From Amoebidium appalachense (Eukaryota > Ichthyosporea), in the NCBI GenBank assembly GCA_963693365.1, contig CAVNZM010000015.1, positions 4,774,001-4,838,000 of the forward strand: a stretch of 64,000 bases of DNA, given 5' to 3'. Position 1 is the first letter of the stretch. Each line of letters begins with the position of its first letter. Below, piece by piece: positions 17,091 to 26,399 of this stretch. Under the pieces are notes generated by a model. It had not been told where the DNA came from. It saw nothing but the letters and a program-made list of their open reading frames with translations, and did no database searches. The position numbers and the translations under genes are program-made.

Positions 17091-17205
17091 ACGTTTTCGA
17101 CCTCCCTCCCTAAGCCGCCCATCCCCTTCCTACCATGCCCCGCTGGAAGCATATCACAGTTACGAGTTCGATTACGTTCAAAAATACACCTGTGTTCCCC
17201 AACTG
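17091..17205 (+). other. Possible orphan exon next to the retrotransposon
   Basis: A good acceptor (pyrimidine tract then TTGCAG at 17085-17090) and a donor-like GTACTC at 17206 bound a 115-base open stretch; one frame reads HAPLEAYHSYEFDYVQ and onward. The copia element begins 27 bases downstream. No partner exon was found, so this may be chance. Confidence 0.2.
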
Positions 17206-17227
17206 GTACTCTCTCCTGCTCGCTCCC

Positions 17228-17232
17228 CTCTC
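17228..17232 (+). repeat. Target site duplication CTCTC (left)
   Basis: CTCTC directly precedes the 5' LTR and recurs at 23110-23114 directly after the 3' LTR. Both flanks are CT-rich, so chance agreement is more likely than usual, but the fit with the TGTTGG...CCAACA ends is exact. Confidence 0.7.
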
Positions 17233-17997
17233 TGTTGGAGTACACTGGTACTCCCGGCTAGCAATGTCTGTTAGAGAAAGTTTCTGAGCAATTGAATAAT
17301 TGTTTCAACACTCACTCGAGTGCATAGAGCTTTTGTTTACGGTCATATTCATATATGGTAGTTATATGTTTGAGCCGAAACTGTACCAATGACGAGCTTC
17401 ACTAGCAACGTGCTAATTGTGCTCATTAATTAATATTCCCGGTTCAGATGATGTCATGGCTATATTTGCCACAGGATTCTATTCTTAGAGTGGTAGTGTG
17501 CTTTATTCCCGGATATTCTCAGAATATTTTTAGTTGTGTGAAGTAAGATTTACGTTTAACTGCAATTGGTGTGTTAAACACGTTTATTTGTGTGCTTTAG
17601 TGCAAGTTAACTAGCCACTCAACGTGCACAGTTAACTTTTATATCTTTAACGACTTGTTTTCATTGTGCTCTCTTTTCGGCCATGCTGTACATGGCCCAC
17701 CACCAGGGTGCACACGAGGCCACCATGAGGTGGCCAACGACTATATAAAGCAGTGCCTCCCATGTCACAAACATGGGAAGCAGAACGTTTGATTTACACT
17801 TTTCTACTGTCGTTTTCAGTGCACAAAACACATAGACTAGTTACCCATCATACACGACACTATGTCTGACAACTTACAGTTGCAGCAACTAGTCCAACTA
17901 CTGGAGCAGAGGTTGGCCTCACAAGATGCAATCATTTCTGACTTACAGAAGGAACAACGTGCACTAGAACTAGCTTCTATGAACACAATGTCCAACA
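17233..17997 (+). repeat. 5' LTR
   Basis: Ends are defined by TGTTGG/CCAACA, the flanking CTCTC and loss of identity with the second copy exactly after CCAACA. U3 holds a TATA box (17742-17749); R/U5 holds the gag start codon at 17862, so the last 136 bases of the LTR are coding. Confidence 0.9.
17718..17777 (+). promoter_or_regulatory. LTR core promoter: TATA box between two hairpins
   Basis: Perfect 7-bp inverted repeat GGCCACC/GGTGGCC at 17718-17735, TATATAAA at 17742-17749, then perfect 7-bp inverted repeat CCCATGT/ACATGGG at 17759-17777. The second stem covers the region 25-30 bases after the TATA box where transcription would start, so the 5' end of the RNA (R) could fold into it. The same layout repeats in the 3' LTR. 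Confidence 0.55.
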
Positions 17998-19070
17998 GGG
18001 TTATGGGCCCCTCACGTAATGATTCCATCAAGTTCAAGGTCGACATCCCTCTCTTCACTGGCATTGATAATGATTCAGGCACGGACTACCACACATGGGC
18101 CGAAACCATGTATGTCCAGCTTTCTGGTGCTGGTCTTCTCCACACCATCGCGCCCAGTACGGAGCACCCGGCTACCCGTGAACAGGTCGACACTGCCCGT
18201 TCCTACCTGTGGCAAGCACTCTCGGTTGACGTGCGTTGTATCCTAGGGTTAACACGCACCACCACACCTGCGGAGATATGGTCGGCCCTATCTGCCCACT
18301 ACCTGGAGCAATCTGAGGCCAATCAGTACGACCTTATCGGGCTGTACATGAATTCTACGCCTGAACCTACGGACACCGCGACGAAATACGCCATGAAGCT
18401 CCGCGGCTACGTGCGGCGCCTGGCCGATTACGGCACACAAATTGGTGATGCTCAAGTGCTGACCAAGCTCACCAACGACCTCGGCAAGGTGCCTTACTAC
18501 GAAATGCCTGTCATTGCCTACAAGATGACACCCAAGCCTACCGTAATGGGCCTCCTCCAACAGCTACGGGCATATGAGACCAGCCACCCACGTGCACGTG
18601 TGACTACCAGCTCCGGGCCGGCCGCCTTCACCACACGGGCTCCTCAACCTGTCATCTGCCACGGCTGCGGCAAACCAGGCCACATCAAGTCTCAGTGCCC
18701 CAACGGCAACGGCCAACACAGCAACTCTGGCAACAACCGTGCCAGCACCTACCCCAAGGGTTCCTGCGTCAACCACCCACTGTCTACCAGTCACACTACC
18801 GCCATGTGCAAGGGGGGCAACCGTGCCAACGGCCGCAAACCTAAGGGTGGTCCCCTCCCGCCTGGGTCCTGCATCAACCACCCTGCCTCTACTACCCACA
18901 CTACGGCACAGTGCAAGGGGGGGCTGCCGCTCCCCGGGCTTTCCTCATGTCTAGCAACGACTGTGGCACCAACAAGGTGCTCCTCGACTCTGGAGCCACT
19001 GACCATGTGTGCCCCCGGCCCGATGTGTTCGTCAACATGCGTGCGGCGCCTTACTCCACGGTCCAAGTAG
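17862..19070 (+). CDS. gag: Copia gag polyprotein
   Basis: 402 residues in its own frame. Residues 1-45 are encoded within the 5' LTR and form a Leu/Gln-rich helix (QLQQLVQLLEQRL), a likely coiled-coil oligomerisation segment. The centre resembles the copia-type capsid (UBN2-like) domain: TWAETMYVQLSGAGL, then YLWQALSVDV. A CCHC zinc knuckle (CHGCGKPGHIKSQC, C-x2-C-x4-H-x4-C) lies at about residues 266-279, followed by two related Cys/His units, SCVNHPLSTSHTTAMC and SCINHPASTTHTTAQC. In this frame translation stops at 19068-19070; the last ~50 residues lie beyond the slip site and overlap pol. The product should assemble into cytoplasmic virus-like particles packaging the element RNA. Confidence 0.9.
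   Translation: MSDNLQLQQLVQLLEQRLASQDAIISDLQKEQRALELASMNTMSNRVMGPSRNDSIKFKVDIPLFTGIDNDSGTDYHTWAETMYVQLSGAGLLHTIAPSTEHPATREQVDTARSYLWQALSVDVRCILGLTRTTTPAEIWSALSAHYLEQSEANQYDLIGLYMNSTPEPTDTATKYAMKLRGYVRRLADYGTQIGDAQVLTKLTNDLGKVPYYEMPVIAYKMTPKPTVMGLLQQLRAYETSHPRARVTTSSGPAAFTTRAPQPVICHGCGKPGHIKSQCPNGNGQHSNSGNNRASTYPKGSCVNHPLSTSHTTAMCKGGNRANGRKPKGGPLPPGSCINHPASTTHTTAQCKGGLPLPGLSSCLATTVAPTRCSSTLEPLTMCAPGPMCSSTCVRRLTPRSK
17998..18010 (+). other. Primer-binding site (half-tRNA type), inside gag
   Basis: GGGTTATGGGCCC immediately follows the LTR and is complementary to the anticodon stem-loop of eukaryotic initiator tRNA-Met, the primer used by Drosophila copia after tRNA cleavage. It is translated within gag as part of RVMGPS. 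Confidence 0.75.
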
Positions 19071-22000
19071 CCGACAAGGGTGCATGTGCAGTGCTTGGGG
19101 TGGGCGACGTGTTCTTTTCCAGCACCATCGACGGCGTTACTGCGGTGCATCAGCTGACGGATGTACTCTACGTGCCCTCCATCCCCGACACTCTCATCAG
19201 TGTGTTCACGGCATCTACCAACGGCGTTTTACCCCGCTTTGACACCCGCGGCGGCGTTAAGTTGTGCTACGGCGATCAAATTCTGGCCACCGGCTCGGCT
19301 GTCGGCACCAAGCTGTACCACATGGCGGTGTCTCTTCTGCGCGCGGACACAACCCCGGACACCCAAACCACCACTGCTCCGCGTATCTTCAAGGTTACTG
19401 CCGACCTCAACACGTGGCACTACCGTCTGGGCCATGCTGGCATTGACGCTGTACGCTCGGTCATCAAGTCTGCAGGCCTGTTGGTGGGTGGCGGTGCCAA
19501 GTCTCCGGGTGTGTGTGAGCCCTGTGCCCTCGGCAAAGCCCACCGTGTTGCCTTCTCCGAATCAACCAGCCAAGCTCCCCGGGTCCTAGCCAAGGTTCAC
19601 AGCGACATCAGCGGCCCCTTCCCTCCCGCGATCGGTGGTGCTCAGTACTTGGCGACGTTCCACGACGACTTCACCGGCCACACCACGGCCGTGCCCCTCG
19701 TCAAGAAGTCAGACACACTGGCTGCATATGTGACGTACCACAAGGCGGCGGTTACCCAACACGGTGTTCCCATGCAGGTGTTTCAGTCCGACGGGGGGGG
19801 CGAGTACATGGGCACGGCCTTCGGGGACTACAACCGTGAGCACGGCATTCGCCATCAGATCACTACCACCGGCTCTCCTCAACAGAATGGGACTGCCGAA
19901 CGACTGAACCGGACCCTCCTCGACATGGTTCGGGCACTCCTGCAGCAGTCCGGCCTTCCGGTGGGATTCTGGGCCGAGGCAGCTGTGACCGCGGCTTTTA
20001 TACGCAACATGCTCCCGTCGCGAGCCACCGGCAGCCAATCGTCTCCCGCCCTGCTGTGGACCGGCATTCCTCCCGACTACAGCCGGCTCCGTGTCTGGGG
20101 CTCTCCCTGCTACGTCCATCAACAGGATACACCGAAACTGGCGCCTCGTGCCGTCAAGGGCATCTTCGTGGGCTACCCTCCTAACATCAAGGGCTACAAG
20201 GTCTGGATTCCAGCAGCACACAAGATGACCGTCAGCCGTGACGTACAGTTCGACGAGGCTGCTATTCTGCACCCCCTCCGTTATGTCCCATCTGATTGGT
20301 CGACCGCACCGGCAATTCATCATTTTTTGGAGTCATCTGATTCGTCAAATCAGCCAGCCAATCACATCGTCCGGAATGATCAGCAATCTGATTCGTCTCG
20401 TCTGTCAGCCAATGGGACAGCGCCGAGTGATCAATTGGACATTCCGATCCTGCCCGAGCCTGCACATCGGCTCCCCCGGACGACCCGTAGTGGTGCTGTG
20501 TACAACGACCAACGTCGAGGCCCGACTGCCAACGTGGCTGCTGCTACGGCCCCCCTTGCCTCCCAGGCTACGGCTCCTGCATCAACACCCATCAAGGCTT
20601 CCACCATTGTTGTCCCCAAGACTGTCCGGGCTGCACTCAAGAGTCCCCAGCGTCTGAAATGGGAGGAGGCTGCACACCGTGAGCTCAAGGCCCTGGAAGA
20701 CAACGGCACCTTCACCCTTGTGCCCCGTCCAGAGGATGGCTCCACTGTCATTCCGGTCGGCTGGGTCTTTACGGTCAAGCAGGACAACGTCGGCAACGTC
20801 ACTGCTTTCAAGGCCCGGCTTGTGGCCCGGGGCAACTACCAGCAGCCTGGCCAGGACTATTTCGTCACCGAGTCACCTGTGGCTGCGCTGGCTACCATCC
20901 GGCTGGTTTTGGCTACCTCCGTGGCCCAAGGTCTGCCTCTGCGCCACATCGACGTCAACACAGCATTCCTCAACGGCACCGTCAACGAGACCATCTACAT
21001 TGAGCAGCCCCCTGGCTTCGTCAACCCCTCGGCCCCCCATGCTGTCGGCTTGCTCCACAAGGCGCTCTACGGCCTAAAACAGGCACCGCGCCAGTGGTAT
21101 GAGGCCCTCCGTGACCATCTCCTCGACCAAGGCTTCATTGTGAGTGCTGCTGACCCGTGCCTGTTCATCAAGAATGCCGGGACCCCAAGGTTTATTGCCC
21201 TTGCTGCCTACGTGGATGACTTCACCGTGACGGCCGCCACTGATGCGCTCATCGACGATTTTTTCACCAAGCTGGATGCTCGTTTCTCTGCCAAGGACCT
21301 GGGTCGTCCTACCCTGCTCATCGGGCACACTCTTACCTGGCTGGAGGACGGGTCTCTGCGTCTGGGCCATCGTCAACACATCATCGACTTGGCTGCCCGT
21401 TTTCGTCTCACCCACATGTCCGGCACCAAGACCCCCATCGTCCCGGGCCAGGCCAGTGAAAGCAACAAGACCCCAGCCCACAGCAAGAAGGAGGACTATG
21501 CCAGCCTGGTCGGTGCCCTGCTGTGGATTGCGCGTACCACCCGCCCCGACATTTCCCAGGCTCTGGGAGTCCTTACTCGACACATTCATGCGCCCACCGT
21601 CACCCACTGGACTATGGCTACCAGAGTTGTAAGCTACCTGCTGGCCACCATCGACCTGGGTATTGTCTACCGTCCCGGCCCCCCCACCCTTGTTGGCTAC
21701 TCCGACTCCGACTACGCCGAGGACCGCGACACCCGGCGCTCCACCACGGGCTATGTCTTCTTCATCAACTCCTCCCCTGTGTCCTGGGTGTCTCGGCTCC
21801 AGTCCATCACCACCCACAGCTCCACTGAGGCTGAATTTGTGGCCATGTCTGCTGCTACGAACGAGGCCATATGGCTCAACTATGTGATGGACGACCTGGG
21901 CCTTAATCCTATCGATGAGCCCACCCCGGTGCCCATCCATGGGGAAAATGAGTCTGCCCGGGCCCTGCTGGACACCCTGGGGGTTAAGCCCAAGACCAAG

Positions 22001-22159
22001 CACATCGACGTCCGCTACTGCTCCGTCAAGGAACATCACCTGCTGGGCAACATCACTGTGGTCCCGGTGGCTTCTGCTGACAACAAGGCCGACATGTTCA
22101 CCAAGGCCCTGTCTGCCTCTTTCTTCACCAAGGCCGTGGGGATGCTCAACATGTGCTGA
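18911..22159 (+). CDS. pol: Copia pol polyprotein (PR-IN-RT-RH)
   Basis: Open for about 1082 codons in the -1 frame relative to gag, with no ATG at its head, so it is expected as a Gag-Pol fusion through the slip site at 18917-18923. Order seen: aspartic protease LLDSGATDH (catalytic Asp at 18986); GAG-pre-integrase HHCC zinc region (WHYRLGH to CEPCALGKA, ~19413-19545); integrase core with HSDISGPF, FQSDGGGEY and QQNGTAERLNR giving the D-D-E triad; a variable linker (~20280-20640); reverse transcriptase from GWVFTVKQD, with LRHIDVNTAFLNG and the catalytic YVDD at 21209-21220; RNase H with GYSDSDYAED, SSTEAEF and KHIDVRYCSV. All catalytic residues are present and no stop interrupts it. Length and order are those of Pseudoviridae/copia; gypsy is excluded because integrase precedes RT. 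Confidence 0.95.
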   Translation: MQGGAAAPRAFLMSSNDCGTNKVLLDSGATDHVCPRPDVFVNMRAAPYSTVQVADKGACAVLGVGDVFFSSTIDGVTAVHQLTDVLYVPSIPDTLISVFTASTNGVLPRFDTRGGVKLCYGDQILATGSAVGTKLYHMAVSLLRADTTPDTQTTTAPRIFKVTADLNTWHYRLGHAGIDAVRSVIKSAGLLVGGGAKSPGVCEPCALGKAHRVAFSESTSQAPRVLAKVHSDISGPFPPAIGGAQYLATFHDDFTGHTTAVPLVKKSDTLAAYVTYHKAAVTQHGVPMQVFQSDGGGEYMGTAFGDYNREHGIRHQITTTGSPQQNGTAERLNRTLLDMVRALLQQSGLPVGFWAEAAVTAAFIRNMLPSRATGSQSSPALLWTGIPPDYSRLRVWGSPCYVHQQDTPKLAPRAVKGIFVGYPPNIKGYKVWIPAAHKMTVSRDVQFDEAAILHPLRYVPSDWSTAPAIHHFLESSDSSNQPANHIVRNDQQSDSSRLSANGTAPSDQLDIPILPEPAHRLPRTTRSGAVYNDQRRGPTANVAAATAPLASQATAPASTPIKASTIVVPKTVRAALKSPQRLKWEEAAHRELKALEDNGTFTLVPRPEDGSTVIPVGWVFTVKQDNVGNVTAFKARLVARGNYQQPGQDYFVTESPVAALATIRLVLATSVAQGLPLRHIDVNTAFLNGTVNETIYIEQPPGFVNPSAPHAVGLLHKALYGLKQAPRQWYEALRDHLLDQGFIVSAADPCLFIKNAGTPRFIALAAYVDDFTVTAATDALIDDFFTKLDARFSAKDLGRPTLLIGHTLTWLEDGSLRLGHRQHIIDLAARFRLTHMSGTKTPIVPGQASESNKTPAHSKKEDYASLVGALLWIARTTRPDISQALGVLTRHIHAPTVTHWTMATRVVSYLLATIDLGIVYRPGPPTLVGYSDSDYAEDRDTRRSTTGYVFFINSSPVSWVSRLQSITTHSSTEAEFVAMSAATNEAIWLNYVMDDLGLNPIDEPTPVPIHGENESARALLDTLGVKPKTKHIDVRYCSVKEHHLLGNITVVPVASADNKADMFTKALSASFFTKAVGMLNMC
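18917..18923 (+). promoter_or_regulatory. Putative -1 ribosomal frameshift site, G GGG GGG
   Basis: In the gag frame the codons are TGC AAG GGG GGG CTG, so 18917-18923 forms an X-XXY-YYZ heptamer made only of G. A -1 slip moves ribosomes into the pol frame reading AAAPRAFL ahead of the protease DSGAT. The overlap ends at the gag stop 19068-19070. GC-rich sequence follows and could stall ribosomes. Confidence 0.6.
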
Positions 22160-22335
22160 GCACCCGTCATCAACCAACTGCGCCCTCATACTTCAGGGGG
22201 GGGAGAGAGTTGCATCCGACTGTGCAACTACGTGTACCATACTAAATTTGAGTAGGGGAATCTTTATTGTCTGTATTTTGTGCACCTGAAGCACTCGAGC
22301 TCAGTTGCATTAATTCATACCACAATTATCCAATT

Positions 22336-22344
22336 GAGTAGGGG
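22336..22344 (+). other. Polypurine tract
   Basis: GAGTAGGGG abuts the 3' LTR and would prime plus-strand DNA. The same TTGAGTAGGGG string occurs earlier at 22248-22258, and a purine run (8 G then GAGAGAG) lies near 22196-22208, so secondary priming sites are possible. Confidence 0.7.
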
Positions 22345-23109
22345 TGTTGGAGTACACTGGTACTCCCGGCTAGCAATGTCTGTTAGAGAAAGTTTCTGAG
22401 CAATTGAATAATTGTTTCAACACTCACTCGAGTGCATAGAGCTTTTGTTTACGGTCATATTCATATATGGTAGTTATATGTTTGAGCCGAAACTGTACCA
22501 ATGACGAGCTTCACTAGCAACGTGCTAATTGTGCTCATTAATTAATATTCCCGGTTCAGATGATGTCATGGCTATATTTGCCACAGGATTCTATTCTTAG
22601 AGTGGTAGTGTGCTTTATTCCCGGATATTCTCAGAATATTTTTAGTTGTGTGAAGTAAGATTTACGTTTAACTGCAATTGGTGTGTTAAACACGTTTATT
22701 TGTGTGCTTTAGTGCAAGTTAACTAGCCACTCAACGTGCACAGTTAACTTTTATATCTTTAACGACTTGTTTTCATTGTGCTCTCTTTTCGGCCATGCTG
22801 TACATGGCCCACCACCAGGGTGCACACGAGGCCACCATGAGGTGGCCAACGACTATATAAAGCAGTGCCTCCCATGTCACAAACATGGGAAGCAGAACGT
22901 TTGATTTACACTTTTCTACTGTCGTTTTCAGTGCACAAAACACATAGACTAGTTACCCATCATACACGACACTATGTCTGACAACTTACAGTTGCAGCAA
23001 CTAGTCCAACTACTGGAGCAGAGGTTGGCCTCACAAGATGCAATCATTTCTGACTTACAGAAGGAACAACGTGCACTAGAACTAGCTTCTATGAACACAA
23101 TGTCCAACA
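22345..23109 (+). repeat. 3' LTR
   Basis: Same length and, as far as I can read, same sequence as the 5' LTR, including the TATA box, both hairpins and the gag ATG at 22974. Its final 45 codons of gag run into flanking CT-rich DNA, so readthrough RNA could encode a short Gag N-terminus fused to low-complexity sequence; I do not call that a gene. Confidence 0.9.
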
Positions 23110-23884
<775 letters not shown>

Positions 23885-24230
23885 ACACTCAATAGAATTA
23901 CACAAGCAAAAACCGCAACATTACGAATGATTTCAGCATTTACCAGGCCGGAGCCCTGTTCTCTGTGCTACGGTTCTCGTTGTTGTTTTAATTTTTCAAG
24001 CGCGATGCCAGAGCTGTTTTCAAATAATTTATTAAAGATATTGTGACATTCTGTGTCACTTAGAATCAGAAACTTTGTATCGATCGGCAAAGTTGCAGCT
24101 ATGTACAAGCATGCTCTTGCATACTAGGGTGACCTTTAAGTAACTCACGATTAGCTAATCTCGAGTTATGTAGAAACCAGATCGGGTCATTACAATGCAT
24201 GTATAGTCACTCCATTTAAAAGTACCAATT

Positions 24231-24277
<47 letters not shown>

Positions 24278-24300
24278 CCAGCTGATACCGAGTGTCCCAA
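23885..24300 (-). repeat. Inverted copy of the block downstream of permease copy 1
   Basis: The reverse complement of about 23885-24175 matches 8740-9065. A (CA)n array at 24234-24276 follows and is not part of the match. Confidence 0.75.
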
Positions 24301-24309
24301 GGGGAGCCC

Positions 24310-24553
24310 CATAAAAAAAAAAAGAAAAAAAAAAAAAAAAAGAAAAAAAAAAAAAACGGGGAACCCCAACTAATTGATTCCTCCTTGTAGTCTTTATGGT
24401 GTCTCGTAGAGAAAGTAAACCCTGATATATAGTCACCACCCGACATCTATGTACGTGATCATGATATACCGCTGAGGGGATATTCCGAGCAAAACCCCCC
24501 CCCCCATTCCTGAGACTGGTTCTCTTTGCCTCGAGTAAACAGCGTAAACCCCC
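24310..24553 (+). repeat. A-run-linked dispersed repeat, copy 1
   Basis: An A-rich run (24313-24356, two G interruptions) followed by about 195 bases starting 'cggggaaccccaactaattg', closely matched at 37897-38085. Shared landmarks: 'accctgatatata', 'caccacccgaca', 'cctgagactggt' and 'agcgtaaacccc'. Confidence 0.8.
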
Positions 24554-24614
24554 TTGTGCTTTTCAAGCAAACAAAATCCCAAAAAGTATATATATGAAGA
24601 AACACATACAATGT

Positions 24615-26096
24615 TTATGCAAATACTTGGAATGTATCAGCGTCGACGATAATTTGTCTCACAGACGCAATGGTACCGGCCACACCGACAAACACACCGA
24701 CCGTAGCAATGGACCAGCACGCCACCTTGGTGCCCGTGCCTGCTGTGCCCTGCTTGTAGCGCAGATACATGATGCAGGGGAGAACAAACGTAAGCGGAGT
24801 GATGCCGAGCGCACCGAAAAGAGACATGATGTCACCGAAGAATGGAATGGCAATGGCAACAAACCACGTGAACAGAATGTAGGTGAAGCGGAGGGGAACG
24901 GTAGCAAGCGTGTTGTTGGCGGGGAAGAACGAAAGGTGTCTAACTGCCTGGCGCTGCATTGCGGCATAGACGGGCATAGACAGCACCTGGTAGGCAATCA
25001 CCACGTGCAGCACCACCAACACCTCGGCAATCGTCACGGCCACACTCACCCCGCTGCTTGCGTCTGCCGCTTGAATGCTCATCAAAATGTTGCTCTGGAC
25101 CGTCTGCCCAAACGCCCAGTATCCGGACACGGCGCTGCAAAAGTACAAAACCAAAACGAAGCACCAAGCAACACTGAGACCCTTGATGCTCTCGCGCTTG
25201 GGGCAGGGGTTTGGCGCCATCGTGGCCTGGATTTCGGGGAGAATCATGTGCACTCCGAAGGCAAAAGCAATGGTTGAGATGCCAGTGAAGAAGTTAAAGA
25301 CGTTGTCGACAGTGCTTCCCTCCACCGGCCCGTACACGACGCCGGGCTGCTGGCCAAGGTAGAAGCACAGAGACACGCTGATGACGCAGTAGCCGATGCT
25401 TGCAGCGGCAGCAATCATTGAAATGGCCGACACACTCTCCAGCGAAGGGAAGAAACAGAGAAAGAGTTGAAGCCCCGCAACGGCGCTAGTCCACACTAGC
25501 TGCTTGACGGTGGAACAATCTGTTCCACAATGGCCAACATAAAGACTGTTGATGTTCTCCCCCGCAGCAATGAGATAGGCAATGCTTGTGCCCACCAAAA
25601 CGGTGTACTGGAACGGCGCAATAAACCACTTTGCGTTGCGCTTGCCCAACACATAGACACCCACAGCAAAGTACGTGCGAAGGCGCTTGGGCTCCTTGTT
25701 CTCTTCGTCCGTGTGTGTCAGGTGCATGCGCATGAGTAGTGCGGCCGTGTAGTAGCTGACAACATAGGCCAAGGCAAGCATGATCATTCCGGGAATCCAC
25801 GTAAGTTGAGCCATAGCGCGCGGCAGGCCCAAGACACCCGTTCCTACGATAACGGTTGTGATGTGGAACCCCGCGTGGTACCACCGCCCGTGTGGTTGCG
25901 GGTCCCAGAGCATTGTTGGCTCCTCGGCAAGGGCCGCCTCATTATCATTTTCTGTGAATGCATTTTGGTTGCTGTTGTCTTTGGTTTCCTTTGCCTCTGT
26001 AGTGGTTTTGGGCAGAGCCTCTGAAATGTCGACGGTGGTGAGCCCAACGGCCTGTTGGGTGCCACTAGGAGTGCAGTCGGAGTCACTGGCGGCCAT
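24615..26096 (-). CDS. Amino acid/auxin permease (AAAP family), intact copy 3
   Basis: Single-exon gene of 493 residues on the minus strand. The start is taken at MAASDSDC (26096) because both paralogues begin there; the frame stays open 17 codons upstream, but that stretch is unlike them and runs through AT-rich leader. The protein is collinear with the copy at 13009: hydrophilic N-terminus with the same DISEA motif, FHITTVIVGTGVLGLP as first membrane segment, the CGTDCSTVKQLVWTSAVAG loop and a hydrophobic C-terminus. It differs from copy 2 mainly in the N-terminal 50 residues. The insertion PSGTQQA near residue 12 is unique to this copy. Its 3' flank resembles that of pseudogene copy 1, while its 5' flank resembles neither other copy, so it has its own promoter. 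Role: proton-coupled amino-acid uptake inferred from family; substrate unknown. Confidence 0.9.
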   Translation of the reverse strand: MAASDSDCTPSGTQQAVGLTTVDISEALPKTTTEAKETKDNSNQNAFTENDNEAALAEEPTMLWDPQPHGRWYHAGFHITTVIVGTGVLGLPRAMAQLTWIPGMIMLALAYVVSYYTAALLMRMHLTHTDEENKEPKRLRTYFAVGVYVLGKRNAKWFIAPFQYTVLVGTSIAYLIAAGENINSLYVGHCGTDCSTVKQLVWTSAVAGLQLFLCFFPSLESVSAISMIAAAASIGYCVISVSLCFYLGQQPGVVYGPVEGSTVDNVFNFFTGISTIAFAFGVHMILPEIQATMAPNPCPKRESIKGLSVAWCFVLVLYFCSAVSGYWAFGQTVQSNILMSIQAADASSGVSVAVTIAEVLVVLHVVIAYQVLSMPVYAAMQRQAVRHLSFFPANNTLATVPLRFTYILFTWFVAIAIPFFGDIMSLFGALGITPLTFVLPCIMYLRYKQGTAGTGTKVACWSIATVGVFVGVAGTIASVRQIIVDADTFQVFA

Positions 26097-26345
26097 GGTG
26101 GTAAGAAATATATAGCTACCTAGGTGAGTGATAATTGAATAATACAATGTCCGAAATGTAGAGCTGAAAGTTAAGCAAGTAAACCTTTAAACAACCTAAG
26201 AGAAATGGAAGAGAAATTTCTTCTTATCAATTCGCTGCACAAGCCGTGATATGGGCGTCGGGTTTGGAGGTTGTTTGAATCTGCCAGGCTGAGTGTGACT
26301 GCAGTGTTCCGTTATATACCCAGAACTGGCTCACGGTACTCTTTG

Positions 26346-26392
26346 TTGATTGGTTGGGAAAGCCAATCAAAACTTTGAACGTGATGACGTCA
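26346..26392 (-). promoter_or_regulatory. CCAAT inverted pair and CRE-like site upstream of permease copy 3
   Basis: TTGATTGG (26346-26353) and CCAATCAA (26363-26370) form a perfect 8-bp inverted repeat, each arm a CCAAT box, about 250-275 bases upstream of the start. The palindrome TGACGTCA lies at 26385-26392 and again at 27084-27091. Intact copy 2 also has TGACGTCA upstream. NF-Y and CREB/ATF-type binding are inferences. Confidence 0.45.
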
Positions 26393-26399
26393 ATGGGCA

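Larger units (their letters stand above)
17233..23109 (+). mobile_element. Complete Ty1/copia LTR retrotransposon (5877 bp)
   Basis: Two 765-bp direct repeats (17233-17997, 22345-23109) start TGTTGG and end CCAACA, a perfect 6-bp terminal inverted repeat, and are flanked by CTCTC. The internal 4347 bp hold a primer-binding site, gag, pol in the order protease-integrase-reverse transcriptase-RNase H (the copia order), and a polypurine tract against the 3' LTR. I found no LTR mismatch reading them side by side, and both main frames are open, so insertion is recent and the copy may be active. It landed in CT-rich sequence between two permease loci. Confidence 0.95.

Noticed and set aside
21074-22189. 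371-codon open frame antisense to pol
   Set aside because: It is a shadow of the GC-rich third positions of pol; the sense strand has every RT and RNase H motif.
24594-25277. Open frames opposite or out of frame with the three permease genes
   Set aside because: They appear at matching places in each copy only because the sense gene is conserved, and they have no domain.
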